DNA of 48,845 nucleotides, taken from contig JAJYQY010000102.1 in the NCBI GenBank assembly GCA_021794385.1, positions 1 through 48,845 on the forward strand, written 5' to 3'. The position numbers and the translations under genes are program-made. Positions 1 to 9,508 of this stretch are shown here, piece after piece (the stretch's first letter is position 1; each line of letters begins with the position of its first letter). This DNA comes from Pseudomonadota bacterium (GTDB lineage Bacteria > Pseudomonadota > Gammaproteobacteria > Acidithiobacillales > Acidithiobacillaceae). Under the pieces are notes generated by a model that was not told the DNA's origin, did not search any database, and was given only the letters and a program-made list of their open reading frames with translations.

Positions 1-1174
1 GGCGGTTGGTGGAGATGCCGATCTCGGCGCCCAGGCCGTACTCGAAGCCGTCGGCGAAGCGGGTGGAGGCGTTGACCATGACGGAACTGGAGTCCACCTC
101 GCGCAGAAAGCGCTGGGCGCTGCCCAGGTCCTCGGTGAGGATGGCGTCGGTGTGCTGGGAGCCGTAGTGTTGGATATGGGCCATGGCCTCCGTTAAGTCA
201 TCCACGACTTTGACCGAGATGATCGGCCCTAAGTACTCGGTGTAATAATCCTCTTCCGTCGCGGTGATGGCGCCAGGAATGTGGGGCAGACTGCGGGGAC
301 AGGCGCGGATCTCGATGCCTTTGTCTTGCAGTGCCTTGGCCAGCCTGGGCAGGAGGTCCTGGACGCGCTGGGCATGGATGAGCAAGCTCTCGGCGGTGTT
401 GCAGGTACCCAGGCGCTGGGTCTTGGCGTTGATCACCACGCGCAGGGCCTTTTGCGCATCGGCGCTGGCATCCACATAGACGTGGCAGTTGCCATGAAGA
501 TGCTTGATGACCGGTACGGTTGCCTCCTGGCTGATGCGCTCGATGAGGCTCTTGCCGCCGCGGGGGATGATCACGTCTACGTGCCGATCCATGCGGATGA
601 GCATGCTTACTGCCTCGCGGTCGGCGGTACCCACATACTGCACGGCGTCCAGGGGCAGGCGGGCGCGGCCGAGGGCGGCGCGCAGGCGTTCGGCGATGGC
701 CATGTTGCTGTGCAGGGACTCGGAGCCGCCGCGGAGGATGATAACGTTGCCCGACTTGAGGCAGAGGCCGGCGGCGTCGGCGGTGACGTTGGGGCGGGAT
801 TCGTAGATCATGGCGATGACGCCGATGGGCACGCGCATCTTACCCACCTGGATGCCGCTCGGGCGATAGCGCAGGTCAGTGATCTCGCCCACGGGGTCGG
901 GCAGGGCGGCGATCTCCTCCAGACCTTTGGCCATGGCCGCGATGCGCCCTTCATCCAGACGCAGACGGTCGAGGAAGGCGGCGTCGCGCCCGGCCTCTTC
1001 GGCGGCACGCAGGTCCTTGCGGTTGGCCCGCTGGAGGTCGTCGGCATCGCGGCGCAGAAATTCGGCCATGCTGGCCAGGGCTTCATTTTTGGCACCGGTT
1101 TTGGCCCCCTGCAACTGCCGTTGGGCGGCGCGGGCGCGTGTGCCGATCTTGTCCATTTCGTTGTGGATATCCAC
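1..1174 (-). CDS. proA: Glutamate-5-semialdehyde dehydrogenase (gamma-glutamyl phosphate reductase), C-terminus cut by window edge
   Basis: Cytoplasmic enzyme that reduces gamma-glutamyl phosphate to glutamate-5-semialdehyde with NADPH, the second step of proline synthesis. The 391 codons present match ProA along their length: the NAD(P)-fold stretch IYESRPNV (about 123-130), the catalytic cysteine in [10 protein letters not shown] (Cys258) and the near-terminal [10 protein letters not shown]. About 25 C-terminal residues lie beyond the window. I chose a GTG start because AAGGAG sits six bases before it; the next in-frame ATG is six codons inside and has no ribosome site. It lies 120 bp after holA on the same strand and is probably the last visible gene of a leuS-lptE-holA-proA run. 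No glutamate 5-kinase gene is in view. Confidence 0.95.
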   Translation of the reverse strand, partial: MDIHNEMDKIGTRARAAQRQLQGAKTGAKNEALASMAEFLRRDADDLQRANRKDLRAAEEAGRDAAFLDRLRLDEGRIAAMAKGLEEIAALPDPVGEITDLRYRPSGIQVGKMRVPIGVIAMIYESRPNVTADAAGLCLKSGNVIILRGGSESLHSNMAIAERLRAALGRARLPLDAVQYVGTADREAVSMLIRMDRHVDVIIPRGGKSLIERISQEATVPVIKHLHGNCHVYVDASADAQKALRVVINAKTQRLGTCNTAESLLIHAQRVQDLLPRLAKALQDKGIEIRACPRSLPHIPGAITATEEDYYTEYLGPIISVKVVDDLTEAMAHIQHYGSQHTDAILTEDLGSAQRFLREVDSSSVMVNASTRFADGFEYGLGAEIGISTNR

Positions 1175-1294
1175 CGGGGTCTCCTTGCTGGGCCGTGTGA
1201 TCCGTGTCCCGCCCTACTCCGGACGAATCCCGCCTCGGTCTGCCTGACCAGGGGGCTCCGGATGCCAAGCATGGGGGGCGATGGCGGGTGGGGC

Positions 1295-2317
1295 TCAATG
1301 GGCCTTATTGTGCCCGCTCGGGCCGGGGCCGGCAATGCGTAGGACCAGATCCGCCAGGGCGGGCCAGACGGGGGTGGGGTCCTGGCCCTTGATGCGGGCG
1401 TCAATGGCGGCGCAATCGCCCAGGGCGGTGAGCAGGCCGGCGGCGCTGAGGCGACGGGCGGCGTTGCGCAGCCAGTCCTGCCGCGGCGGGAAAATACGCG
1501 CCTTGCTGAAGAGGCTGGCGGCCTGGGTTTGGGGGTCCTGCAACTGCAGGAGCAGCCGGCAATCCCGGTGCAGGGCCCAGAGGCAGAGGGTCGGCTCGCC
1601 GTCGCCCTGGCGCAGGCGGTCCAGGATGCGTAAGGCATGGCGCGGCTCGCCGCGCAGGGCGGCGTCGGCGAGGTCGTAGATGCTGAACTGACTGCTGTCG
1701 GCCAGCACCGCCCGCACCGCCGCGGCATCCACCTGCCCGTTGCCCACCAGTTGCTGTAGCCGGGCAATGGACTGGCTGCAGGCCAGCAGATTGCCTTCGC
1801 TGAGACTGCTGAGGACTTGCATGGCCTCGGTATCGGCATGCAGACCTGCCTGGCCGAGGCGTGCCTCGACCCAGCGCGGCCAGTCCTTGCCTTCGGGGGC
1901 GTAGAGGATGAGGGTATGGCCCTTGCTCTCCAGGGTCTTGAACCAGACGGTTTTCTGGGTGCTGGCGTCGGGGCGGCCGCCACTGATGACGAGGATGGCG
2001 TCTTCGGGCGGCGAGGCGAGCCAGTAATCCAGGGCCGCCGCCCCTTCGCGGGGGAGCTTGGGGCTATCCAGGCGCAGCAGCAGGACGCGGCGCTCGGCAA
2101 AGAGGGAGCCGGCATCGCGCTCGTTTTTCATGCGTTCCCAGGGCGGCGCGCTGCCGCCGCTTAGACGCTCGCGCTGGGCATAGCCCTGCTGCCGGGCGGC
2201 GGCCAGGAGGGCGTCTTCGGCCTCTAAGGTGAGGAGGGGATCATCGGCAAAGAGGCCGTAGGCGCGGGCCAGGGTGCCGCGCAGATGGGCCGACCACTGT
2301 GCCGCCTTGAGGCGCAT
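1295..2317 (-). CDS. holA: DNA polymerase III subunit delta
   Basis: Delta subunit of the clamp-loader complex, which opens the beta sliding clamp and places it on primed DNA. The 340 residues match the family's usual length of about 340. The N-terminal part contains the typical DDPLLTLEAEDAL stretch (about 25-37), and the region ILVISGGRPD...TVWFKTLESKG...LILYAPE (about 108-145) is the conserved AAA+-like core; the C-terminal helical collar domain follows. The gene begins three bases after the lptE stop, the usual lptE-holA arrangement of proteobacteria, so the two are probably cotranslated. The delta subunit of this family lacks a working ATPase site, and none is visible here. Confidence 0.92.
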   Translation of the reverse strand: MRLKAAQWSAHLRGTLARAYGLFADDPLLTLEAEDALLAAARQQGYAQRERLSGGSAPPWERMKNERDAGSLFAERRVLLLRLDSPKLPREGAAALDYWLASPPEDAILVISGGRPDASTQKTVWFKTLESKGHTLILYAPEGKDWPRWVEARLGQAGLHADTEAMQVLSSLSEGNLLACSQSIARLQQLVGNGQVDAAAVRAVLADSSQFSIYDLADAALRGEPRHALRILDRLRQGDGEPTLCLWALHRDCRLLLQLQDPQTQAASLFSKARIFPPRQDWLRNAARRLSAAGLLTALGDCAAIDARIKGQDPTPVWPALADLVLRIAGPGPSGHNKAH

Positions 2318-2320
2318 GGC

Positions 2321-2821
2321 TTAGGGCTTGGCCGCGCGGAAGCGTGGGCTATTGAGCACGCGGGCCAGGATTTGCTGCGCCGCCTGACGGAGCATTTGCC
2401 GTTGCGCGGCGTTTTGTTGTTCGTTGGTGGCCAGTGGACTGGCGCTGTTGAAGCTGAAGCTGTTTTCCACCAGCAGCGGTTGCGGCGGGAGCAGGGTCTT
2501 GCCGTCCGCCCCGACGACGCTGATATCGGCGCGCAGGGTGTTGAGGAACTCCAGGGCGGCGCCGCTCGCCGGGCTGATACTGATGACGCGTTGGCTGATG
2601 CCGGCATTGTCGATGCGCAGCACCGGACCCGTTTTTTGCTGATAGTTGCCCTCCCGTTCCAGCGCCCTTGCCACTGCCTGGGCGAGGCTGCCTCCCGCCG
2701 GCCCGCTGCCTTCCACCCGTATCCCGGCCAGGGTGGGCGGAATGCTGGCTCCATCCTGCAGGTGAAAGCCGCAGGCGCCCAGGCTGAGGGCGAGGCCCAT
2801 GGCCAGCAGCAGCCGTTTCAT
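2321..2821 (-). CDS. lptE: LPS-assembly lipoprotein LptE (RlpB)
   Basis: Outer-membrane lipoprotein that plugs the LptD barrel and helps insert lipopolysaccharide into the outer leaflet. The 166-residue product starts [17 protein letters not shown], a lipoprotein signal peptide with lipobox LGAC and acylated Cys17, followed by GFHLQ, the hallmark start of mature LptE. Its ATG overlaps the leuS stop in an ATGA junction, which sets the start and implies translational coupling. The order leuS-lptE-holA is conserved across gammaproteobacteria. A longer in-frame reading upstream exists but would run far into leuS and lose the signal peptide. Confidence 0.93.
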   Translation of the reverse strand: MKRLLLAMGLALSLGACGFHLQDGASIPPTLAGIRVEGSGPAGGSLAQAVARALEREGNYQQKTGPVLRIDNAGISQRVISISPASGAALEFLNTLRADISVVGADGKTLLPPQPLLVENSFSFNSASPLATNEQQNAAQRQMLRQAAQQILARVLNSPRFRAAKP

Positions 2822-5292
2822 TGGGCCACCACATTGACGAGGCGGCCCGGCACGATCACCACCTTGCGCACGCTCAGGCCCGCAAGATGCTTCTGCAGCA
2901 GAGGGTGGGCCAGGGCCAGGGCCTCGATGGCCCCAACGTCGGCATCTGCCGGCACCTCCAGGCGTTCCCGCAGTTTGCCGTTGACCTGGACGACGATGGT
3001 GATGACGCTGGTTTGGAGGGCTTTCGGGTCGGCATTGGGCCAGGGGGCAAAGGCCAGTTCCCCCGCTTGCCCGAGTCGTTGCCAGAGGGCCTCGGCAATG
3101 TGTGGTGCGAAGGGTGAGAGGAGCAGCACCATGGAGCGTAAGCCCTCTCCGAGCACGGCGCGGAGGTCCGCCGGGGCGTCGCTGGGCACCTTCATCAGCG
3201 CATTGTTGAGCTCCATGATGGCCGCGATGGCCGCGTTGAAATGATAGCGACCATCCATGTTGCTGCTGACCCGGTCGATGCACTGATGGACGAGCCGCCG
3301 CAGGTCCCGGGCGGCAGGGGAAAGGGTCGCCGGTAAGGGCGGCGGTGTCCGGCCATACTCATGGACCAGGCGCCAGACCCGGTTGAGGAAGCGATAGGCC
3401 CCCTCGACCGCTGTGTCGGACCACTCCAGGTGTTGCTCCGGCGGCGCGGCAAAGAGGATGAAGAGCCGTGCCGTATCCGCGCCATAGCGGTCGATGAGAC
3501 CCTGGGGGTCCACGGTGTTGCCCTTGGACTTGCTCATCTTGACGCCATCCTTGAGCACCATGCCCTGGGTGAGGAGGCGGCGGAAGGGTTCATCGTGGCG
3601 GCCATCGGCCGGGAGGAGACCGGCGTCGCGCAGGAGCTTGTTGAAAAAACGTGCATAGAGCAGATGCAGGACGGCATGCTCGACGCCGCCGATGTACTGA
3701 TCCACCGGCAGCCACCGGGCGGCGCGATCATCCAGCATGGCGGCGGCGTCAGGGCAGGTGAAGCGGGCGTAATACCAGGAACTCTCCACGAAGGTATCCA
3801 TGGTGTCCGTTTCCCGCCGCGCCTCGGCACCGCACCGGGGGCAGGGTACCCGGTAAAAATCGGGGTCGTCCAGGAGCGGGGAGCGGGGGTTGTCCAGGTG
3901 GTAATGGGTGGGCAGGACCACGGGTAGGTCTGCCTCCGGCACCGGCACCACGCCACAGTCGGGGCAGTGGATCATGGGGATGGGGGTACCCCAGTAGCGC
4001 TGCCGGGAGATGCCCCAGTCGCGCAGGCGGTAGTTCACCGTCTTCTGCCCCAGTCCCGCTGCGGTTACGGCGGCGGTGATGCGGGCCTTGGCCGTCTCGT
4101 TATCCAGACCGTCATAGATGCCGGAATGGACGAGGCGGCCCGACCCGGTGTAAGCCCGCTCCAGGGTGCCGGACGGGATTTCCTCTCCCTCCGGAACCAC
4201 GACCACCTGGATCGGCAGGCCGTATTTCCGGGCAAACTCGAAGTCCCGCTGATCGTGGGCGGGCACACTCATCACCGCGCCCTCGCCATAGCCCATGAGG
4301 ATGAAGTTGGCTACCCAGACGGGGAGGGCCTGGCCGGTCAGGGGATGGCGCACGGTGATGGCGGTGGGATAACCCTCCTTTTCCTGGCTTTCCACCGTCG
4401 CTTCGGAGACGGCCACATGCCGGCAGCGTTCGAGGAAGGCGGCCAGTTCGGGCTGGGTCCGGGCCGCGGCCAGGGCCAGCGGGTGTTCCGGGGCAATGGC
4501 CAGATAGGTGGCCCCTAGGAGGGTGTCCGGACGGGTGGTGAAGACCTTGATGACGCCCTCGCCGGCGCTCAGGGGGAAATGGATCTCCGCCCCCTCCGAA
4601 CGGCCGATCCAGTTGCGCTGCATGCTGAGGACCTGGTCCGGCCAGCCTTCGGCCAGATGATCCAGGTCGGTCAGGAGCTCGTCGGCATAGGCGGTGATGC
4701 GCAGGAACCACTGGCGGATCTCGCGCCGCTCCACCAAGGCCCCGGAACGCCAGCCGCGCCCGTCCACCACCTGTTCATTGGCCAGCACCGTCTGGTCCAC
4801 TGGGTCCCAGTTGACGGTGCTGAGTTTCTGGTAGACCAGGCCCTTTTCCCAGAGCCGCACAAAGAGCCATTGCTCCCAGCGATAATATTCCGGTGTGCAG
4901 GTGGCAAACTCCCGCGACCAATCGTAGGACAGCCCCAGCCGCTGCAACTGCCCGCGCATGTGGGCGATGTTGTCGAGGGTCCACTGCGCCGGGGCCAGGC
5001 CGTGTTTCAGGGCGGCGTTTTCGGCGGGCAGGCCAAAGGCGTCCCAGCCCATGGGCTGCAGGACCGCTTTGCCGCGCATCCGCTGATAGCGGGCGATGGC
5101 GTCGCCAATGCTGTAGTTGCGCACATGGCCCATGTGCAGTTGCCCGGAGGGGTAGGGGAACATGGACAGGCAGTAGAACTTTTCGCCGGAGGCATCGTCC
5201 ATGGCGCAGAAAAGCCGGTTTTCCTGCCAACGGCGTTGCACCTCGCTTTCCAAGGTCTGCGGGGAATAAGGAGGGGTATCCTGGTTGGTCAT
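2818..5292 (-). CDS. leuS: Leucine--tRNA ligase
   Basis: Class I aminoacyl-tRNA synthetase that charges tRNA-Leu. The 824-residue product has the HIGH-type motif HMGH (53-56) within [13 protein letters not shown], the KMSKS loop (585-589), and a CP1 editing domain between them containing [14 protein letters not shown] zinc-type CPDC...CPRC pair lies in the insertion before the catalytic C-terminal half, and the end carries the small VQVNGKLR domain. I start at the ATG giving [15 protein letters not shown] because homology to LeuRS begins there. In-frame ATGs up to 31 codons upstream add a non-conserved leader. The ribosome site (GGGAG very close to the ATG) is weak. Confidence 0.95.
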   Translation of the reverse strand: MTNQDTPPYSPQTLESEVQRRWQENRLFCAMDDASGEKFYCLSMFPYPSGQLHMGHVRNYSIGDAIARYQRMRGKAVLQPMGWDAFGLPAENAALKHGLAPAQWTLDNIAHMRGQLQRLGLSYDWSREFATCTPEYYRWEQWLFVRLWEKGLVYQKLSTVNWDPVDQTVLANEQVVDGRGWRSGALVERREIRQWFLRITAYADELLTDLDHLAEGWPDQVLSMQRNWIGRSEGAEIHFPLSAGEGVIKVFTTRPDTLLGATYLAIAPEHPLALAAARTQPELAAFLERCRHVAVSEATVESQEKEGYPTAITVRHPLTGQALPVWVANFILMGYGEGAVMSVPAHDQRDFEFARKYGLPIQVVVVPEGEEIPSGTLERAYTGSGRLVHSGIYDGLDNETAKARITAAVTAAGLGQKTVNYRLRDWGISRQRYWGTPIPMIHCPDCGVVPVPEADLPVVLPTHYHLDNPRSPLLDDPDFYRVPCPRCGAEARRETDTMDTFVESSWYYARFTCPDAAAMLDDRAARWLPVDQYIGGVEHAVLHLLYARFFNKLLRDAGLLPADGRHDEPFRRLLTQGMVLKDGVKMSKSKGNTVDPQGLIDRYGADTARLFILFAAPPEQHLEWSDTAVEGAYRFLNRVWRLVHEYGRTPPPLPATLSPAARDLRRLVHQCIDRVSSNMDGRYHFNAAIAAIMELNNALMKVPSDAPADLRAVLGEGLRSMVLLLSPFAPHIAEALWQRLGQAGELAFAPWPNADPKALQTSVITIVVQVNGKLRERLEVPADADVGAIEALALAHPLLQKHLAGLSVRKVVIVPGRLVNVVAQ

Positions 5293-6163
5293 GGCTCCCG
5301 GGGATCTCGAAGGGGAAGTGGATTCAGGGAACATCATAAGGGCCATTCGAAAAACTGCAAACGCATCCCCCGCGGGATGGTCCAAAAGCGGGCGGCAAGG
5401 GCGGGAACCCGCCGTCGCGGGAACGACCGGGTTCTACCCATGGCCCATCACCAGATCCGCCGGCCAAGGGTGCCATAGTCCAAGACCCGGCTGCAAGGAT
5501 CGGCCCCTGCGGGCGCAGGACCCGGCGGGTGTTTCCCGTGGCGAGGGATGAAGATTCCGATCCTGCGCCCCCGTCCATGCCGGCCGCTGCTTGTGCAATT
5601 TTTCCCTAGGGATCGCGCAATCCGGAAAAGGCCAAGGGCATGGTGCCGAAAGGGCTGCTTTTTGAAATAAAATGTGTAATGGCGATGGCGGCGGTCCTGC
5701 ACAAAAGGGGCGCAGGTGCCACACTTGGATGGATACCGGACCTCTTTTTTGGTGCAAGTCCAGAGTAAATTTTTAGATCATGCCGGGTTACCGGGCAACT
5801 GGTCCAGGTCCTGCGGTCCGTCTCATTTCCACTTCTGCCCGGAGACAGCGCTTCAGCCGGCGATGAACTGCTCGACCGGGGTTGGCTGTGATATTGTTGC
5901 AACGATTGTTGTGTTATGAATATACGATATCAGGCAGACCCGGTGAGTAATGGTTCTTTAGCCCTATGTGCCAAATATTAGCAAATAATAACAACATATT
6001 AGCTTCATTTCTCAGCCATGGGTGGAGGATGCTTGTCATCTCTGTCACGATGCGTTACGGTGAAAAAGCAAGCGGAATATAGACCCAATCACGGAAGTGG
6101 CGATTGGATTGAAGTTGTGCCTGCATTGTCTACTTTGTAATCACTGATCTGAGGAGGAAGATT
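5293..6163. other. 871-bp gene-free region between leuS and the DUF4168 gene
   Basis: No convincing gene was found. Open frames on both strands are short, lack ribosome sites and resemble nothing I know. The leuS-proximal half is GC-rich with small hairpins, for example GGCGG/CCGCC near 5400. The stretch around 5915-6010 is conspicuously AT-rich for this chromosome and holds the octamer ATATTAGC twice in the same orientation (5975-5982 and 5996-6003), start to start 21 bp apart, about two helical turns. The end carries the strong ribosome site of the next gene. I matched no riboswitch or known small RNA, but without a covariance-model search this is not exclusion. Confidence 0.5.
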
Positions 6164-6619
6164 ATGCATTTCCGACTATGGAGTGTAATGGTTGGTCTTG
6201 GTTTGTCCGTTACGGGAGTAGGTTGGGCAATGGCGAGTACGGAGATGCCGATGCCTGCCCCCCAGCAGCAATCGTCACCAATGGGAATGGGCGCGGGGCA
6301 GGGTCAGTCTTCGCCGATGCCGATGGGTCCTGCACAAGGCCAGAGCTCGCCACCGGTGAGCCAGGCCGAGGTCAATCGTTTTGCTGCTGCAGTCACCCAG
6401 ATCAAACCCTTGAATGAGCAGATCCACCAGGAGCTGGGGGCAAAGAGCGTGTCGGCGGCGCAGCGTGAGGCCTTGATGAAGCAGTATGGGGCCAAGGTCC
6501 AGGAAGTGCTTTCTGCGCATCAGCTTACGGTGCAGGAATACGGCGTTCTCATGAATAAGGCACAGACCGATCCGGCCTTTGCCCAGCAGGTAGAGGCCGC
6601 CATCAAGGCCCATTCATAA
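6164..6619 (+). CDS. Secreted DUF4168-domain protein with Met/Pro/Gln-rich linker
   Basis: Function unknown. The 151-residue product has an N-terminal signal peptide (hydrophobic segment about 8-22, likely cleavage after AMA at 24). A low-complexity linker rich in Met, Pro, Gln and Ser (about 27-64) carries repeats of GQSSP and MxM pairs. The C-terminal helical domain (about 66-150) looks like DUF4168, with FAAAVTQIKPLNEQ and the closing LTVQEYGVLMNKAQTDPAF. Start choice is firm: AGGAGG lies six bases before the ATG. The gene stands alone between a long AT-rich leader and a hairpin. A periplasmic location follows from the signal peptide. Binding of metal by the MxM pairs would be speculation. 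Confidence 0.8.
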   Translation: MHFRLWSVMVGLGLSVTGVGWAMASTEMPMPAPQQQSSPMGMGAGQGQSSPMPMGPAQGQSSPPVSQAEVNRFAAAVTQIKPLNEQIHQELGAKSVSAAQREALMKQYGAKVQEVLSAHQLTVQEYGVLMNKAQTDPAFAQQVEAAIKAHS

Positions 6620-6644
6620 AACCGGCGCCGAGTTTCGCCGGTTT
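6619..6644 (+). terminator. Hairpin after the DUF4168 gene, possible terminator
   Basis: A 9-bp perfect stem (AAACCGGCG / CGCCGGTTT) with an 8-base loop begins at the stop codon. Only three T close the right arm and no further U-tract follows, so it may protect the mRNA 3' end rather than terminate alone. Confidence 0.4.
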
Positions 6645-6684
6645 GGACCCGGTATCGGTATAGATGCTGATACCGGCGGCAAGG

Positions 6685-6727
6685 AATGGCCCGCTTCGGC
6701 GCGACACATTGCGCGAATCGGGCCATT
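6685..6727. repeat. Imperfect palindrome upstream of the Fpg-like gene
   Basis: Outer arms AATGGCCCG / CGGGCCATT pair perfectly over 9 bp, and an inner GCGC...GCGC pair lies between them. It sits between the DUF4168 gene and the Fpg-like gene and could be an operator, a cruciform or a weak terminator. No second copy was seen in the window. Confidence 0.4.
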
Positions 6728-6799
6728 GGCGCGCTCCGCAAAGGGGTTTAGACTACGGCCCAGGAAAATTGCGCGAAAAATGGGGACGGATGGTACGCT

Positions 6800-7600
6800 A
6801 TGGCCGGATTGCCTGAGATCGAATTACTGAAAGAGAGACTCAAACGTGCCATGCTGCACAAACGGCTAGGCACCCTGCAGGTCAGCAATGCCCGGGGTGA
6901 GCATGTTGCCGACGGTGCGGGCATGGAGGATGGGGCGCTCAAGGGGCGGGAAATCACCGACGTGCGCCGCTATGGCCATTACCTCTTTCTGGAGTTGAAC
7001 CGCCAGGACATCCTTGTCATGAACCTCGGGGGTGAGCTGACGGGAGATCTGGAGCGCGGCCCGACGGCGAGCGAGGGGGAAGAAGGCCAGCGGGGGGCGC
7101 TGGAGATTCAGGTGAACGGCCATAACCGGCTGCGGCTGCAGGGAACCCAGTTGCACAATCGCCTGCGCCTCCTGGACGAAAACGCCGATGTCGATTTTCT
7201 TACCAAGCTGGGGCCCGATCCGCTGCTGGTGCATGACGGTCTCGGCGCCTTGCGTGATGCCCTGGCGCGGCGGCGGAGCGCCGTGCGGAATATCCTCCTG
7301 GATGATGCCTTTGTGCCGGGGATTGGCAGCACTTGGGCCGATGAGATCCTCTTCCAGGCCCGCATCCGCCCGGATCGGACGGCCCCGAGCCTCAGCGAGG
7401 AAGAGCGTAGCCGGCTCCTGGAGCAGATCCCACGGGTGTTGGAGCGGGCCGTGCGCTGTCAGGCCAAGCCCGGCCTCTTGCCCAAGACCTATCTTACCCG
7501 CCATCACCACGATGGGCATTGCCCAAGTTGTGGTGGGCCGTTGGGGACCCTCGCAGTGGGCGGTAAAAACGCCCTCTTTTGCCCGGTCTGTCAGCAGTAA
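6800..7600 (+). CDS. Fpg/Nei-family protein lacking the canonical catalytic residues
   Basis: The family removes oxidised bases from DNA using an N-terminal proline (after Met removal) and the following glutamate. The 266-residue product keeps the fold: an MxxLPEIE start, an H2TH-like region (DDAFVPGIGSTWADEILFQARI, about 168-189) and a complete C-terminal zinc finger (Cys241, Cys244, Cys261, Cys264). The residues expected to be Pro2 and Glu3 are Ala2 and Gly3. The catalytic Lys of the RxxKYL turn is replaced by His60, and the DNA-contact Asn of GxGN by Ser177. No in-frame alternative start restores a PE N-terminus. It may bind DNA without cleaving it or use other chemistry. The ribosome site is weak. 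Confidence 0.8.
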   Translation: MAGLPEIELLKERLKRAMLHKRLGTLQVSNARGEHVADGAGMEDGALKGREITDVRRYGHYLFLELNRQDILVMNLGGELTGDLERGPTASEGEEGQRGALEIQVNGHNRLRLQGTQLHNRLRLLDENADVDFLTKLGPDPLLVHDGLGALRDALARRRSAVRNILLDDAFVPGIGSTWADEILFQARIRPDRTAPSLSEEERSRLLEQIPRVLERAVRCQAKPGLLPKTYLTRHHHDGHCPSCGGPLGTLAVGGKNALFCPVCQQ

Positions 7601-7652
7601 GGCTGGCGGCTTGCCGGGCAGCGGTCCATGCCCTGAGCCGCGCCGCCTAGGG

Positions 7653-8108
7653 CTATTTGTGCCGCCAGGGTAGCCCTGCCGCCTTCCAGCCTTCCACCGT
7701 TCCCCGCATCCCCTGCTCGTTGGGGCGCCCTTCCAGACCGCCCAGGATGTTGTAACAGTGCTTGTAGCCGAGTGCGGTCAGGTGCTCGGCCGCCGCCTGG
7801 GAACGTCCGCCGGTGCGGCAGAGCAGGAGCAGCAGGTCGTCGGGCTGGGCATGCCGGGTGATTTCCGCGGTGAAATGGGGGTTGGGGGTCATGCCCGGGT
7901 AGAGCTGCCAGGGCACGTGACAACAACCGGGGACGAGGCCGGCAAAATCCAGTTCCGGATGGGATCTCACATCGATGAGCAAGGCCTTGGGGTTGGCCTG
8001 GAGAATGGCATGTGCTTCTTCCGGGGTCAGATCTCCCGCATGGATCTTGCCGCCGGCCTGAGTGCGCGCCTGGGCGCGAGACAAAATTTCCTCGATGGGG
8101 GACTGCAT
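7653..8108 (-). CDS. Rhodanese-like sulfurtransferase
   Basis: A 151-residue single-domain rhodanese. After an N-terminal helix, ALLIDVRSHPELDFAGLVPG (about 42-61) is the first conserved block. The active-site loop is CRTGGRS with Cys97 as the persulfide-bearing residue, and YNILGGLEG closes the domain. The substrate cannot be told from sequence; thiosulfate, GSSH or a protein-bound persulfide are all possible. It converges on the Fpg-like gene and is divergent from the cation transporter, so it is probably monocistronic. The fold and the catalytic cysteine are clear. Confidence 0.88.
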   Translation of the reverse strand: MQSPIEEILSRAQARTQAGGKIHAGDLTPEEAHAILQANPKALLIDVRSHPELDFAGLVPGCCHVPWQLYPGMTPNPHFTAEITRHAQPDDLLLLLCRTGGRSQAAAEHLTALGYKHCYNILGGLEGRPNEQGMRGTVEGWKAAGLPWRHK

Positions 8109-8306
8109 TTTTCACCTCGTTTAGCGATAATTGCCTGGAATGGCAGGATCTTATTTCTTATTTTAGACTACAAACAAGACCATGTGAAAAATCATACAAT
8201 GATCAACGGGGATGAAAAATCCCTGGGCACTGCCGGAAATCTTTTTTTGGATCGACGTATCGGCACGAGTGCTTTACATGAATTTGCTATGAGGCGGAGC
8301 AAGGGC

Positions 8307-9488
8307 ATGGCGACAGCGGAACCGGTGAGTCGCAAGGAGCGGGGGCGGCAGAATCTGCGCATCACCCTGATGGGTGCGGCCACCAATGTCGTGCTCTTTT
8401 TTGCCAAGCTGGCGGGGGGTATTTTCGGCCACTCCCAGGCGCTGGTGGCCGATGCCGTCCATTCCCTGTCGGACCTCCTCTCGGACTTGGGCCTGATTCT
8501 GGCCATGCGTTTCAGCAGTCAGCCCCCCGATCAGGAACACCCCTACGGTCACGAGCGTTTTGAAACCCTCGCCGCGCTGGCCACCGGCTCCCTGCTGGCG
8601 ATCAATGGCGCCTGGATCGGGGTGGAGGCGGTGCAACGCCTCCTTGCCGGACACTTTGTGGTCCCCCATAGTTGGACCCTGTACATTGCCGCCTTTGCCA
8701 TTGTCGCCAAGGAAACCCTTTACCAGTTCACCATTCGCGTGGCGCGGCGCAACCGTTCCGCCGCATTGCGTGCCAATGCCTGGGATCATCGTACCGATGC
8801 CATCTCCAGCGTCATCGTCTTTATCGGTATCGGCGGCAGTCTGCTGGGCTTCCCCTATCTCGATTCGGTAGTGGCTCTGGTCGTCGCGCTGATGGTCCTG
8901 CGCATCGGTGCCGTGACGGCCTGGGCGGCCATTCAAGAGTTGGCGGATCGCGGTCTGGATGATGCCACCCTGCAGGAAATCCGCGACATCATCCTCGGCA
9001 GTGAAGGGGTGCGCGACCTGCATCTGCTCAAGACCCGCAAGATGGGTCATCAGGCCCTGGCCGAGGTGCATCTGCAGGTAGCGCCGACCCTGAGCGTTTC
9101 CGAAGGACATCAGATCGCCGAGCGGGTGCGTATGGCCTTATTACGGCAGGTGGCGGACCTCATGGATGCCACCATTCATATCGACTGCGAGAATGATGAA
9201 CAGGGCTCGCCGGTCTTGCCGGCGCGCAGCCAGATCGAGGCGACCATCCGGCAGGCGCTCCTGGCCGCCGAACTGCCTCTGCCCGAACAGGTGACCCTGC
9301 ACTACCTCGGCGGTAGTGTCGAGGCCCGCCTACAGTATGTCTTGCCGTCGGCGGGGGCTTTGGATAGCCTTCACCAACTGGAGGGGGCTATTCATCATGC
9401 CTTGGACGGTGGTATTCCCGGTGTTGGCCGGATTGGCGTATTGTGGCGCCATGGCGATAACGGTGATCGAGTACGTTTTGCCTCATGA
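8307..9488 (+). CDS. Cation diffusion facilitator transporter with tandem C-terminal domain
   Basis: Inner-membrane proton-coupled efflux carrier for divalent metals. The 393-residue product has the CDF membrane domain (about 15-215) with metal-site motifs HSLSD in helix 2 (His52, Asp56) and DHRTD in helix 5 (Asp160, Asp164), so it is HxxxD plus DxxxD rather than the HxxxD/HxxxD of Zn-type members. Cytosolic ferredoxin-like domain one follows (about 220-290). A further 100 residues look like a second, degenerate copy (IEATIRQALLAAELPLPEQV...). Typical members are about 300 residues. Start chosen at the ATG seven bases after GGAG; earlier in-frame ATGs lack a site. Metal specificity (Zn, Fe or Mn) is not decided. 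Confidence 0.88.
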   Translation: MATAEPVSRKERGRQNLRITLMGAATNVVLFFAKLAGGIFGHSQALVADAVHSLSDLLSDLGLILAMRFSSQPPDQEHPYGHERFETLAALATGSLLAINGAWIGVEAVQRLLAGHFVVPHSWTLYIAAFAIVAKETLYQFTIRVARRNRSAALRANAWDHRTDAISSVIVFIGIGGSLLGFPYLDSVVALVVALMVLRIGAVTAWAAIQELADRGLDDATLQEIRDIILGSEGVRDLHLLKTRKMGHQALAEVHLQVAPTLSVSEGHQIAERVRMALLRQVADLMDATIHIDCENDEQGSPVLPARSQIEATIRQALLAAELPLPEQVTLHYLGGSVEARLQYVLPSAGALDSLHQLEGAIHHALDGGIPGVGRIGVLWRHGDNGDRVRFAS

Positions 9489-9508
9489 TGGTGCAATACC
9501 AAAATGAA

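Noticed and set aside
281-1342. 353-codon open frame antisense to proA
   Set aside because: GC-rich shadow of proA; Gly/Ala/Asp-rich with no recognisable domain or ribosome site.
808-2115. 435-codon minus-strand frame across holA and proA
   Set aside because: Low-complexity Pro/Ala/Arg/Ser composition from the wrong frame of GC-rich DNA; overlaps two certain genes.
5360-5900. Possible riboswitch or small RNA upstream of leuS/DUF4168
   Set aside because: Several small stems but no match to conserved cores I know (cobalamin, fluoride, c-di-GMP, SRP RNA, RNase P, tmRNA). A covariance-model search would decide.
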